Shown here piece after piece: positions 29,385 to 41,718 of a stretch of DNA of 64,000 bases. The notes beneath the pieces are model-generated. The model was not told where the DNA came from, made no database searches, and saw only the letters and a list, made by a program, of their open reading frames with translations. Both the position numbers and the translations under genes were made by a program. Origin of the DNA: Ottelia alismoides. Taxonomy: Eukaryota; Streptophyta; Magnoliopsida; Alismatales; Hydrocharitaceae. Position 1 is the stretch's first letter. The number at the start of each line of letters is the position of its first letter. Where the stretch lies: positions 992,001 through 1,056,000 of the forward strand of contig JAZKJV010001876.1 in assembly GCA_037367405.1 (NCBI GenBank), written 5' to 3'.

Positions 29385-32300
29385 ATGTCAGAAAATCGTA
29401 GTGATGCTACATCCACGGTTACTTTCAAAGGTCTCGCACCCATTGTCAAGATGGATGGCATGAATTACGAGTTGTGCGCAATGCAATTCATGAGTTTGAT
29501 GTAGAGACATGGAAAGAAACATATCCTTACAAAGGATGAGCTAGAGGCAAGATGGGGATCTATGAGTCATGGGAGGCAGATGATGCTTATGATCAAGTAT
29601 GGCTATCTAGAACTGTCTCTGTGGAGATAGCCAATGAAATACTGAGCCAGCAGACTGTGAAGGATATATCGGACATCCTTACTACTATGTATTCTCAAGT
29701 GAGGAATCGGTTAAAGATTTTGCAGCTTCAAACAACATTTTCAAGACCAAACAGAATGGTCGACCTCTACACATGGTGTATACCCCCTCTGAGGTATGTT
29801 TGAGAAGATACATGGCTACATACCATTGATAGTCATGCCTAAGCAGCTGAAGATGTACCGTGATTCTATAATGACTGGGGTGTTTCTGGCATCCCTTGAA
29901 CAAGACTATAATGCAACTCGTTCTCAGATACTTACATATTCTACTATACCTCCCATAGAGGAGGCATACTGAAGATGAGTCAACTCAACATTTCCACAAC
30001 CCTGTTGCTGCTCAGGGTTCATCTACTATGGATGCCTCTCGTGGGAGAAGAGGCTCTTATCCATTCAGAGGGAGAAGTGGCTCCTGTAGGCGTGGATCTC
30101 AACGATCACGCCAGCCATGCACTTATTGTTATCGATCAGGCCATTTTGAGGATACGTATTATTCCAAGCATGGATTTCCACCATTTGCATGAGTTATTGA
30201 GCAAGCTCCACCAGGTACCACCATGAGGCTCTACAGATCAGCGTTTTAATGAGCTTGTTGCAAGCCTTCGAGAGATTATGCCATTTGTAGATGCTTCGCA
30301 GAGCTCCTCTTCTGGTCCACCAGAATTTGTTTCTTCCGCATTCAGGAGTGTTACAGGTACTACTTATGCATATACTAGTCAGTCCATACCAAGATATTTC
30401 AGAATCGATGATGGATTCCGGTGCATCACATCACTAAGTAGAGAGCGCTCACAGTTCAGTAGATACAGTCCTGTTCAGAATAGTAGGCCTATGGTAATTG
30501 CTGATGGGACACATTCCCCTATCACAGGTCAATGGGAGTTTCTCCTTGCTCCTTCATTCAGAATATAGGATGTTTTCCATGCACCATATTTCTCAATGAA
30601 ATTATTATCTATAACTCAGATTACAAAAGACCTATATTGTCGTGCCATATTAGACCCCAGCCTCCCTTATTTTTCAGGATATACTCACAGTCAGGGTGAT
30701 TGGATGTGGCTGTGAGCATGAAAACATTTACCAACTGATGCAAATTCCATACGTTGGTGTTGGTTCGCTTTATAGGGGTTTGCAATCACCATATACATGG
30801 CATATGCGATTTGACCATCTTTCATTGTCAAAGATGGTCATCTCATTCCAAATGTTTCTGTCAAGTATGAGTTTCATTGTGAGGCATGTCAACTTGGAAA
30901 ACATCACCGGTCTACTTTTCCAAGTCACCTTAGTCGTAGCGATCAAAGTCTATTTGAACTTGTTCATTTTGACATTTGGGGTCCTAGTCGTGTCCATGAT
31001 GATCAGGGACACATGTACTATTTCGTGGTTGTTGATGATTTCTCCAAGTTATCGTGGGTCTTCTTACTTAAGAATGAATCCAATGCTACCACTATGATTC
31101 GAAACTTTATTCATGAAATATCCAACATTTTCTCAGCTTCAATAAAATATGTTCGGTCAGGTAATGCTTCGGAATTTTGTACAACTGGTTTAGCTCAGTT
31201 TTCAGTTCATGTGGGATTGTGCATCAAACTACCTATCCTTATACATCATAGCAGAATGGTGTTGTTGAACGCAAGCATCGTCATCTCTTAGATATCACTA
31301 GGACTCTTATTATTCAACGGCGATCTCCTCACTCTTTTTGGGGAGATGCTATTTTGATTGCATGCTATCAGGTTCATTCCTTCTACTATTCTTGGTGAAT
31401 AGGCTCATTTCTCTTTGGTGTTTCCTGAGAAAGAAGTGTTTTCTCTAACCCTACGAGTTTTTGGGTGTGTCGCTTTTGTCCATCTTATATCCCCTAGTTG
31501 TGACAAGATTGTACCTCGGGCTGTCAAATGTATGTTTGTGGCTCGCACTCAGAAGGGCTACAAATATTTCGATCTCCCTCCAACGAAAGTATTATATTAG
31601 TGCCGATGTTATCTTTTTTGAGTCCATCAGGTATTACACTCCTACAGGGGATAGGTTAAATCTATCTCAGTCTGGGGAGGTCCTTCCACCACCTCCCATT
31701 ACCTACATGCTCAATGCTCTTCGGTCGTTCCCAATATCCAGCACGCCCTAGGTAAATTCTGAGAACTTGGTTTCTATTGATGACACTAGTGAGTTGAATG
31801 ATGAACAGGATATGCCACAGGATGACAGTAGACAGAATGATGATCTGGGATGTCCAATTGCACTAAGGGAAAAGACTATGTACAAATTACCCGCTAGAAG
31901 GACATGTGTCTCTGTATGAACTGTCCATGACTTACCAAAATTTGTATTGAGACTATCTGCTATTGAGATCCCACGAACATACCAAGATGCCCTTATTGAA
32001 AGTCAATGGAGGCTAGCAATAGAGGAATAGATAATTACTCTTCAATCATGTGGGACATGGACACTTGTTACAGCTCCGGAAGGAGCTTCTGTTGTCAGTT
32101 GCAAATGGGTCTTCACTGTAAAACACATGGAAAATGGTATAGTTGATAGGCTTTACGTAGACCTATGGTGTGGATTATAGCGACACCTTCTCTCCTATCG
32201 CGAGACATTCTACCCTACGAATCATGTTCTCTATAGTTGTGGTGTGTGATTGGGCTCTTTTCCAACTAGATGTCAAGAGGTCTATATGCAAGAGCCACAT

Positions 32301-33444
32301 GGATTCAATGCTGAGGGGGAATATGTACGCATGCTAAATAAGGTCATTTATGGACTTAAACAAAGTTCCAGTGCTTGATTTCGAAAGCTCTCGGATCTAA
32401 TAGAATAGAGAGGATTCGGACGATCCACTTCAGATCTTTCTTTACTTTTAGAGAAGACAACAAGGTACGGTGGCTATCCTTGTGTATGTTGATGATATTA
32501 TTGTCACAAGTGACAATATTCAAGTGGTAGATGAGGCCAAGAAATTCCTAGGTCAACAATTTATCATCAAAGACCTGGGGGAGTTGAGGTACTTGATAGG
32601 CCTAGAGTTTGCCAAAAATAAGCAAGGCTTGGTAATGATACAAAGAAAATATGTGATGGACCTACTTTCAGAAGTTGGAATGACAGGGTGCAGACCAACA
32701 TACACACCTATGGATCCAAGTATAAAGCTACATAAAGACGTCACTGAGGAAGTGGACAAGCGAAGATCCAGAAAACTTGTAGGAAAACTACTTTATGTCG
32801 TCATTATTAGGCATGATATTTCTTTTTCAATTAGTAAATTGAGTCAGCTCATGGAATAACCACGGCAGGTGCACATGGATGTAGTCTACATGATCCTCAA
32901 ATATTTGAAGCCATCACCAGGAAAGGGCTTATTATTCAGGAGGACTGCCTTGTTATCCATAATCCATCTCTGGCTATGCAGATGCAACTTATGATAAGTG
33001 CCCTAAAAATAGGAAATCTACCTCAGATTTCTGCATTTTTCGTGGAAATTCACTCGTATCATGGAAAAGTAAGAAGCAAACGATTGTGGATAGTCCAATG
33101 CAAAATCTGAATATAGAGCCATGGCTCGGAGCAACGTTGAAATGATGTGGGTAAAGTCTGTTCTTTCTAACCTCCACATTAGTGTGACTCTCCCTATGTA
33201 GCTGAAGTACGACAATCAGACAGCTTTGTTCATTGCCAATAATCCAGCACTTCATGAGAGAACAAAGCACATTGAAGTAGAATGTCATTTTACTCGTGAT
33301 ATGATTCAGAAGGGACTGATTCCTACCTCTCATGTCAATTCAGGTGACCAAACAGACGATATCTTCACCAAGGCACTCACTCGAGGACCTTTTGAAAAAA
33401 GCAGTTCCAAGCTGAGCACGAGAGATATCCATGCTCCAGCTTGA
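29385..33444 (+). pseudogene. copia F1 gag-pol pseudogene
   Basis: Polyprotein remains in normal copia order. Gag: APIVKMDGMNYEL with a stop in QFMSLM-, then YESWEADDAYDQVWLS. Pre-integrase and integrase pieces: VVVDDFSKLSWVFLLKNES, HLISPSCDKIVPRAVKC. RT: ILVYVDDIIVTSDN near 32470-32530, KDLGELRYLIGLEFAKN. RNase H end: NNPALHERTKHIEVECHFTRD to SSKLSTRDIHAPA. There are numerous stops and frameshifts, and part of RT around 32150-32300 is deleted. It is the most diverged copia here apart from H. Confidence 0.9.
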
Positions 33445-33451
33445 GGAGGAT

Positions 33452-33591
33452 AGTTGACAGTTTTATATTCATGTATTTATTTATCACTCCTTATTTTGTT
33501 TGTCCTCTTTAAGTATTTTTCACATGGCCTCTCAACTCTATATAAGAGGGCCATACGACACCATAGAATAACAAGTTCTTTTCTCCCAACA
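33452..33591 (+). repeat. 3' LTR of copia F1
   Basis: About 140 bp. The first bases are mutated (AGTTGACAG for TGTTAAGAG); the end CTCCCAACA is intact. Confidence 0.8.
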
Positions 33592-34587
33592 TATATTCTG
33601 TGACGATTTTTATAAATGTATTCCCTGATGAACTCTTTTCTAATGCAATGGAGGCTTTTGTGGATATATTTTCCTATTATGTATGACATGAATGACTTTC
33701 GATATAAATAATACAGATGTGAATGACCTTGAATTTTAGGTAACCGAGCTTCTCTTTATCTGTTAAGGACCCACAAGCTTGTTCTGTTTATTTTTTTGGA
33801 CTAGCAGAGCATGTCGCATATAGTCTATGTGTGTTATATAGGAATATCGGATGCAATTTGTACGCTATAGAGAAGCTCTTAGAAAGTATGTGTTACTCTA
33901 TATCATATAGATTCTATGTAATATGTTTGCAGTATTAACAAAAAAATGTTTGCTTATTTGAGGAAAAAATTTCCAATTACATTACGTAGGAATTTGCCTC
34001 TTTTCACAAATGATTGTGCTACTGTTATTGAATAGCATGCAATGGTGAAAGGTTTCTCCAACAAGAAGAGTGCGGAGGGACATGGGTTTTTCCACGTAGG
34101 GTTTTCACGTAAAAATCAATGTGCAATAGTGGTTTGCTTATTCATGCTCTTATCTCTTAAATTCAATTTGTACTTGTTATTTGAAATATATTTGCACAGT
34201 TCAACCTCCTGCTAAGTTACATTATATTTCTCTCTACACTTTTAGAGTGACGCAGTCTAATGACGCAACAGAGTAGTAAATAGAGCCCAAGAAAGAACCA
34301 ACAATCCATCTGATGAATTACACAACTCTTAATCTGTAGTCCCTGCATTGGACTTCAAGCTGCAAAATTGGAATGTGATTGCAGCTCAGCAAAACTGCGA
34401 TCAAGATTTACCATTCGCACAAATATTCCTCCTGCATATGGTGTTATCATATTTCATGGCAGTCTATAGAATTAGTCCAAGTAACCTGACATTAAATTTA
34501 AGAGCCCTTACAACCTTTAATTAGTGGATTTTTTATAGCATATGGTGAAAGATCAAACATTTTTACTGAATAAAAAGTCAATCTTAC
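33592..34587. other. unassigned AT-rich region
   Basis: No conserved frame or repeat terminus found. It may be an intron or 3' flank of the exon-like blocks to its right. Confidence 0.4.
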
Positions 34588-35335
34588 CAGTCCACGGGAA
34601 AGCAAAGCAGAGATGAGGAAAAGCATTGCTCCCAAACGGCTTCGAAAGACAGGAAGCTCGGTCCTTATCCAATTAAAAGTACCAAGTTCTGAAGTGAATA
34701 TGTTTACTTTGAGAACTTTCTGTAAATCTGATGCTGACTCGATAATAAGACCATGAAACTCTCTAGATATTGCCTGGATGTCATAAAACCATATAAAGTC
34801 TTTAAAAGCAAAATGGTAAATAAAACCCAAAAGAATCTCCTGTAAAAGAAATAAGAGAATTATAACCTCATCCCTCTCTAAACTGTTGGAGTCATCTCCA
34901 AGATAGTCCTCAGAAACATTCAATGTTGCTACAGCAGCCCTCTCTTTATTACCGCATGAAAACAAAATTTCCACCATACCATGAATCAACGCTCTGATTA
35001 AGAGGTTCACAAATTATGGTTAAGAGAGCAAAATAGGAGAAATAGAAGTACACATTATATTAAATTGACAGCAAACAGCTCAAAACGAAATAGTGTCAAC
35101 ATACTAAGGTGAATATATGCCATCATCACCCAATTTTGAAGCCAATATAATAGATATCTATGTGTTTAATGACCCACGGAAACATAAGAGTAAAGGGCAC
35201 GGACCTTTCTTTCCTATCTTCAGGCATATCTACCAAGTCGTCCACACTGGAAGGTTTTGAGGTTAAATGCTTCTGACCTGAACTTTGGGTTCCAGAGTTT
35301 TCTGGTAAAAATATCAGGTATTTCAAAAGAAAAGC
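34588..35335 (-). CDS. possible host-gene fragment (at least two exons), unidentified
   Basis: Minus strand. Block 1 (35335-35205, 131 bp) follows an acceptor-like CTTCTGCAG and ends at a donor-like AAAG/GTCCGT; it reads AFLLKYLIFLPENSG...MPEDRKE. Block 2 (34993-34588) follows TTAATCAG and ends at GGACTG/GTAAGA; it reads ALIHGMVEILFSCGNKERAA and further on ELPVFRSRLGAMLFL. Splicing the blocks keeps the frame (Glu-Arg-Ala junction). Inside block 2 a 96-bp segment (GTTATAATTC to CATCCAG) could be a further intron in phase. The composition is unlike any transposon protein here. I do not recognise the family. Upstream and downstream exons were not found. Confidence 0.4.
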
Positions 35336-35662
35336 CTGCAGAAGAAGGGAAATTGACGAACTTCCATTAACATGTTACTCTCCTATAAAGAGATCTACAT
35401 ATTAACCCACGCACAACAGCAGAAAAAAGAGAACTATATTAGAGAGCCAAGATACAAAGAAACAAATATGTGGCACGAGAAACTTTACCAACAATCAGCA
35501 AATTACTTACGAATCAAGGAAAAATGATGTGCGAGGAAAATTACAAGCAAGCAATTAATGTGATACGGAGGGATGAGTTTTTTCCATATTAAAAGATAAC
35601 ATATAAAATGACAATTCACATTTTAATATGCTCAATTGTTGCTTGAAACAGTAATGACAAAT

Positions 35663-36919
35663 GTGTCTGGCAATATATAATTGAAGAAAACGACAACACG
35701 GAAGTGTAATAATCAGAGATAATGATAAAGAACTTGAATTAATATCAGGATTTTATGTGGAATCCTACTTCATAATAAACAGGATAAAACTACAGTCATG
35801 GGAAAATCACCTCAAATGGCTGATGTTTTTATTAATCTCACTCATTAAATACATGTGTGGGGCTTCTTATATAACTCCACCATAATGACAAAGTCCCACT
35901 AATAAATGATGAGGGACTAACATAGGTGCATATGATAATTGGACCCTGGAGAGATTCAATTATCCACTTATGGACGCATACTCTAAAACTCCCCCTGGAA
36001 TATTTGGACAAATAGAAAGAAAACATTCACTCGTTAAATATAAGACACTCATACAATATCAACTCAACGCATACTATGCTAGCTTCTTGCTGAGGACGTT
36101 GCTTCACATATCGTCCTAGTGAGGAATGGTTAGAGTGGAATGTGTCTCCTCGTCGAAGAATATGCGCTTTAAACTGCATATGTCATAGTCCCTAGAACTG
36201 AACTGAGCCTCCTTGTCCTTGAACTTGAAGAAAATGAATCTCTCCCACTCTGGTTCAGAGAATGAGATCTCTACTCAGGAGTCCATATGGATTTCTCTAT
36301 ATCGAGCATCTACCATAGGTCTCTGTCATACATAGTACATATGAAAACCATGAACCCAAATGAAGATTGTGGGGACCTTTCACATAATACTCCCCCTTTC
36401 TCTTATATTTGTTGGAAGCGATGACATTGACCAAATTAGGAGAAGAACAGAAGTGGAAAAAACAAAACAATAATTGTGTCATCCCGTTTTTTCAATAAGT
36501 CGTTCTCTTTTTCCCGATCTTTCCCATTTTTTTCATTTTTTTCTTACGGTTTTTTATGATAGCCTTTTTTCTCAAATAAAAAGCCCCCCCCCCTTTTCAG
36601 AAAGCATTATGGCCGAAGTTCAGCCCAAAAATACATATTCTTCCTTTTTTCGTGGGCCATTTTTTCATTTTTTTCCCTTGAAGGACCTTCTTCCTAAATT
36701 ATCCTAACCCCGACCCAATTGGACCAAATAACTTGCACCCTCTTTTTTGAAGACACGGTACACAGCTCATTGGGCCTAAAGCAATAGCATCCCCCTTTTG
36801 TTTAATGAGGTAATTTTTTTATTTTTTCTGAAGTCACAACCCAAGTGGGCTCTGACGAGAGAAAATAATGAGTTTCAAATTCACAAGGCACTAGGGTTCT
36901 CTTACATAGAGGAACATTT
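35663..36919 (-). mobile_element. Fourth member of the A/B/C LTR family, truncated
   Basis: A minus-strand 3' LTR (about 35663-35988) resembles those of A and B in the GTGGAATCCTACT... and GTGTGGGGCTTCTTATATAA parts. The purine tract CCAGGGGGAG follows, then interior sequence with one stem-loop (36145-36159) and the T-rich block. It is cut off at 36919, where copia F2 starts; its 5' half and 5' LTR are not seen. It is more diverged than A, B and C. Confidence 0.7.
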
Positions 36920-36997
36920 TGTTGGACAAATTAAATAGTGTAGATAGAAAGAAAAGAGAATACATAAAAAAGATAAAAGATAACTAATATCTCAACA
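36920..36997 (-). repeat. 3' LTR of copia F2, internally deleted
   Basis: 78 bp. Both ends align with the longer 5' copy (TGTTGGACAAATT... and ...ATATCTCAACA on plus), but about 60-70 bp of the middle, including the TATA region, are missing. Confidence 0.7.
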
Positions 36998-39243
36998 CTC
37001 CCCCTCAAGCTCAAGCGTAGATATCAATCGTGCTTATCTTTGAACAGCATCTCTAGAATGGCCCTCTGGATAGGGCCTTAGTAAACATGTCTGGTGCATG
37101 TTCTCTTGAGCTAACGTGAGAGATGGAGATGAAATCCTTTTGAATCATGTCTCGAGTGTAGTGACAGTCTAACTCGATATGCTTGGTCCTCTCATGGAAG
37201 GCTGGTTTGTTAGTGATGAAAAGAGAAACACGGTTATCACATTGGAGGTGCATAGGAAGATGCACTTCAACAGTTAGGTCAATAAGAACGGATCTGACTT
37301 ACATCATCTCTGTACTCTTCTGTATCATGGCTTTGTACTCTGATTCTGTACTAGATCTCATGGCCACAATTTGCTTCTTGTTCTTCCATGACACCAATGA
37401 ACTCCTTATGAACACTACAAAGCCAGGAGAAGCATAGGAGACGATTTTCATCACACCAAACTGTTATCCCCTATGCATCGTCTCCTGTAACAAGAATGTC
37501 ATCAACATAGATCATGATAGCAACAATACCTCTAGGTGTTCTCTGCACAATGAGTGAATGATCTGCATTTGACCTCTTGAACCCCTGCCTTTTAATGAGA
37601 TCTGAAAGCTTCTTAAACCATGCCCTTGGACTTTGCTTAAGGCCATATATTGCCTTATGAAGTCTACACACCTGCTGACACTCCACCTCGGTACCAAACC
37701 CTAGAGGCTGATGCATGTAAACCTCATGTAGATCTCCATACAAATATGCATTTTTAACATCTGGTTGAAACAAAGACCAATTACGCACCACTGCAACTGA
37801 AAGGACTCGTAGGGGTAGAGTGACGAGCAACTGGGGAGAACGTTTCCATGTAATCCATGTGATAGGTATGTGTAATTCTGCGAGCCACCAATCTTTCTTT
37901 TAACGATCAATACTCCCATCGGCATGATGCTTAACAGTAAACACCTACTTGCAATTGACAATAGACGCCCCAGGAGGAGCAGACACCAAACTCCAGGTAT
38001 CACGTGATTGCTATGCAGTCATTTATTCCTCCATAGCTAAACGCCAGCGACTATCCTTCGAGGCATCCTAATAATTCTGTGGAATAGCCACAGCAGATGA
38101 GCAACAGCAAATTTCTGAAATTCCCCCATTAGACGATGAAAGGAGAGCTGGGAAGCAAGTGGATATGAAGCACGCAAACAATTCTGCATTCGAACAGCAA
38201 TGGCTATATCAAGATCATCTATAACATCCTCCATCCGTGGGCTAGCCTCTTACAGTGAGCCCTGCATAGAAATATCTTCAGACCCATCATTAGAAATCTT
38301 GTTATCAAAACAAACCTGGGGCATGCTGGATGACTAGCGATAACCATGAGCAGAAGCAGACCTACGGGTATAGTATTTTTGTAATAGTGGAACAATGGGC
38401 ATATGCATCTGTGTAGAAGGAGGTGGAGGTAGTGGTGGAGGAGGTGGTGGTGGTCATACAACGGGTACAAGTAGATGAGATGACGGACTCATAGGAAGAG
38501 GTGGCATGTATACTTCATCATCAGAGTCTGAGACATCCAGCCTGTCACCTATAGGAGAGAAGTACATCACAGACTCAAAAAATGTGACATCAGCACTGAT
38601 ATAGTATTTTCTACGCAAAGGATCATAACACAGGTATCCCTTTTGGGTTCTGGAGTACCCAACAAATACACATTTGACAACTCTAAAAGAGAGCTTGTCA
38701 AGACCTCAAGCCAACTGATGGACAAAGGCAACGGAGCCAAACACACGAATAAGTGAGAACAATTACTTTTCAGGGAAAGCAAGTGCAAAAGGAATTTTCT
38801 CACTCAAGACAGATGATGGCATGTGATTAACTAGATAACACGTCGTAAGAACAGCATTGCCCCAAAAAGAATGTGACGCACGACTCTGAATGAGAAGAGC
38901 CCGAGTGACATCAAATAAATGGTGATGTTTTCTCTTTGCAACACCATTTTTGTTGAGAAGTATATGCACATGTAGTTTGATGAATAATGCCACGGCATGA
39001 AAGAAAATCAAAAAGAGCACGAGTACGAAATTCCTAAGCATTATCAGTTCTCATAAATTTCACAAAGCAAGAGAAAACATTCTGCACTTCATTGATGAAT
39101 GTTTTGATCACATCTCATGCTTAAATTTATTCTTCAATAAAAAGACCCATGAAAAAGAAGAAAAATCAGCAACTGCAACAAGGTAAAACATGTGTCCTTG
39201 GTGATCAGGAATACGACTCGGACCCCAAATATCAACATGAAAC

Positions 39244-39880
39244 CAAGGTTGCAAAAAGTGGCATGCGGTATTCAGTTAGTAGAGTCATTGATTATTGATT
39301 AAACGGTATGTGGGAGTTTAAACGGAAATTAAACAGGTTATGCGATTTTGCATTTTTAATTAAAAAAAGGGGGTTGGGGAGTATGCATCTGGGTGCCTGT
39401 AATTTTACATGCACCGGGGTCTATATCATCCAGGTGTTTTTACTTTTTTAGAAAATATCACCATGTATATTCATCCCTATATCCCTCCTATATGCCATTC
39501 GAATTTCGTCAGAAACAGAGACTCATATGCCGTCCATCTAGAATAGGTTGATTACAATAATTGTAAAACCGTTAAAATTACATGTTCTAGATGGACAGCA
39601 TAGGACTCTCTGTTTCTGACGAAATTTGAATGGCATATAGGAGGGATATAGGGATGAATATACATGGTGATATTTTCCAAAAAAAAGTAAAAACACGTGG
39701 AAGATATAGGGCTCGGTGCATGTAAAATTACTCGCACCTGGGTGCATGCTCCCCAACCCCATAAAAAATATTACATATATAATTAATAAACAAAGAAAAA
39801 TAAATAAGAAAGATATAATCACAAATTCATAATATACATCAAATATTGTTAAATTCAAGAAACATTTCATCCAAATATCA
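39244..39880 (+). mobile_element. hAT fragment (left end only) with nested foldback MITE
   Basis: Begins CAAGGTTGCAAAAAGTGG, a left terminal repeat like those of the G-family elements (CAAGGTTGCAAAAGTC), then ATGCGGTATT-type subterminal sequence. No right terminal repeat exists before copia F2 gag resumes. About 1.2 kb of F2 (late gag to early integrase) is missing here, so a deletion probably removed both. Confidence 0.6.
39370..39760. mobile_element. foldback MITE with ~175-bp inverted repeats
   Basis: The arms 39370-39542 and 39583-39760 are inverted copies. Both start GGGGTTGGGGAG (right arm on minus) and share TTTTACATGCACC, TATCACCATGTATATTC and ATTTCGTCAGAAACAGAGA. The spacer is about 40 bp. 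The flanks are A-rich, so the TSD is ambiguous (8-9 bp possible). Long arms suggest a Mutator-type or foldback element. Confidence 0.85.
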
Positions 39881-40663
39881 AAATAGAGGCCGTCTCATAA
39901 AGTTGTTGAGCTTCTCAAACATCCCACGCAAGGATGTATACAACGAATGAAGAGGTCGTCTGTTCTGCTTGACAGTGAATTTATCATGTTGAAGCCGCAT
40001 AATCTTCATCTCATTCCTCGTCTGAGAATAGGAGGCAGCGAAGATATCTCGCATCGCCATGGCGGTGGGATGGTGTAGCACATCATTGGTGATATCTATC
40101 TTCGGTGTACTAGAGAGTCAAACCTTGGCATATGCATCATCCGCCTCCCATGAGGCAGTAACACTAATTTTCTCCATCGGATCCTCCTCGGTAAGAATGT
40201 GTTTCTTACCGTTAGACTTCATGAGGCTCATGAACTGCATAACCCGGAGTTCATAGTTTGTCATGTCCATCTTGACTATAGGCGTTGAACTCTGAAAGCA
40301 CATGTGGCAGGTACGTCGACTTTCTGTTCTGACATATTGCCGAGAGAGTACTAGGGTTACGTAGACCAAATGAACGAACATCTACACAAACATGTGGGGA
40401 TTTGAACACATATGTAGACCTGTGCGCTCAAATCCATTAGCCCAACACAAAGTCGACACCGGGACGGAGAAGATGAAGTTGGCGGCTACATAGTCCGGCA
40501 GCCAAAGGGAGGTGACAGCGGCGTGGAACACTACTCAACAAGTGGTAGGGACGGTTGGGGTAGGCGGTGGTGGCTGCAGGAATGGTGACGCCTGCAAGGG
40601 CAGCGGTGGCTGCAGGGGCGGTTGGGGCCGCAGGTGCGGCGTGCGGGCTTCGTGGGCAATGAG

Positions 40664-41567
40664 CAAGATTCAGGAAAGCGGGATGTGTATGCCTCCAGAT
40701 AGGTAACCGAATATTGAAGAAGCGGTATACGAGGGCATATGCGGTTCTACGCGGTTTTCTAATTTTTAATTTAAAATTAAATAAATATCTATGAATACCA
40801 TTATCACTTAGTTTATAAGTGGAGTTAAAAAAGATCTAAGAAAAATGATTCATGTTAGATGGGTGTGTATTTGCTTTTTAATTGCCTCATATTTCATCAC
40901 AAAAAATATTTACCAAAAAAACTTCACATATTAGACGATTCATAATAACGAAACTTCAATAAACATATATGCACTACATAAGCAAAACCTTCATCGGTAT
41001 ATATAAAAATATTCGATGATAGATTGCATATATTCGTGAAAACACTACATGAGAAAAACATAAAACATTACATATACATAACAGTATAATGCATTGCAAT
41101 TGTATACAAACGCATGCCATGTTCTTACAATTGAATGAAGGAAGAGGCAAAGCTGCAGAATTAAGGGTCTGAATGAGAAGATTGAAAAGGCGGAGCAGCT
41201 GAAGCCATGGAAGGCCGTTTCGATATCGTGTCTATACGATATTTTGACGATGTATCGATGATATATCCTCGAAATATCGCCCATATCGATGAGCGTTTGT
41301 GAAGAAAATGTCTGAAAATCAGGATATATCGCCATATCGGTACCCATGTCGATATCGATATATCGGCAATATATCGCCGATATATCCCGATATTTCCTTC
41401 CATGGCTGAAACAGTATGTGGGGTATATGCGGGATATACGAGCATATGCGGACTGTATATGCAGAGAGGGCCCATAATGCACTGATTCATCAAATCGGTA
41501 TGGTTTGCATACCGCACGGCATATGCGGCGGCAAATGCGGTCCGTGCGACCGATTTCATGAACGCTG
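40664..41567. mobile_element. non-autonomous hAT element in the F2 leader
   Basis: The ends CAAGATTCAGGAAAGCGG and (minus) CAGCGTTCATGAAATCGG match the termini of the hAT at 1-5045 and of 26503-27553. The subterminal regions carry GCATATGCGG and ATACCGCA words. The 8-bp flanks GCAATGAG and ACAATAAT are only weakly alike, so the TSD has decayed. A smaller MITE is nested at 41206. Confidence 0.65.
41206..41404. mobile_element. 199-bp MITE with CATGGAAGG ends
   Basis: Both ends (right one on minus) read CATGGAAGG, followed by GATATCG-rich sequence. The 8-bp flanks GCTGAAGC (41198-41205) and GCTGAAAC (41405-41412) match at seven positions, fitting a hAT-type TSD. The interior is packed with CGATAT/ATATCG words and can fold on itself. 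Confidence 0.8.
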
Positions 41568-41718
41568 ACAATAATGGCGGTGCACGAGCGGTGCATGGGC
41601 GATGCGAGCGGTAGTCGCGGCGGCCTCGGAGAGAGAGGGGGGCGTTGGCGGGTGGGATAGGGTTAGGGTTAGGGTTAGGGTACGAGAGCTCTGGTGTAGG
41701 ACCGTCGCTCTGATACCA

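Larger units (their letters stand above)
28281..33591 (+). mobile_element. Element F1: decayed Ty1/copia
   Basis: The LTRs at 28281-28422 and about 33452-33591 share the TTTTATATTCATGTATTTATTTAT block. Flanks TATTT and TATAT give a 5-bp TSD with one mismatch. The primer site TGGTATCAGAGC is at 28423-28434 and the purine tract GAGGAGGA is before the right LTR. The polyprotein is broken many times, and a 493-bp MITE sits in the leader. Confidence 0.9.
37011..40335 (-). pseudogene. copia F2 gag-pol pseudogene
   Basis: The gag start MSEQ at 40335 leads into APIVKMDMTNYEL-like sequence (STPIVKMDMTNYEL) and SWEADDAYAKV. Gag continues to FEKLNNFM at about 39880. The rest of gag, the protease and the start of integrase are missing, replaced by a 640-bp block of hAT and MITE sequence. 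Integrase, RT ([26 protein letters not shown]) and RNase H (FHERTKHIELDCHYTRD) follow to a stop at 37011-37013, with many frame breaks. The linker carries the same His/Pro-rich low-complexity as D and E. Confidence 0.85.
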
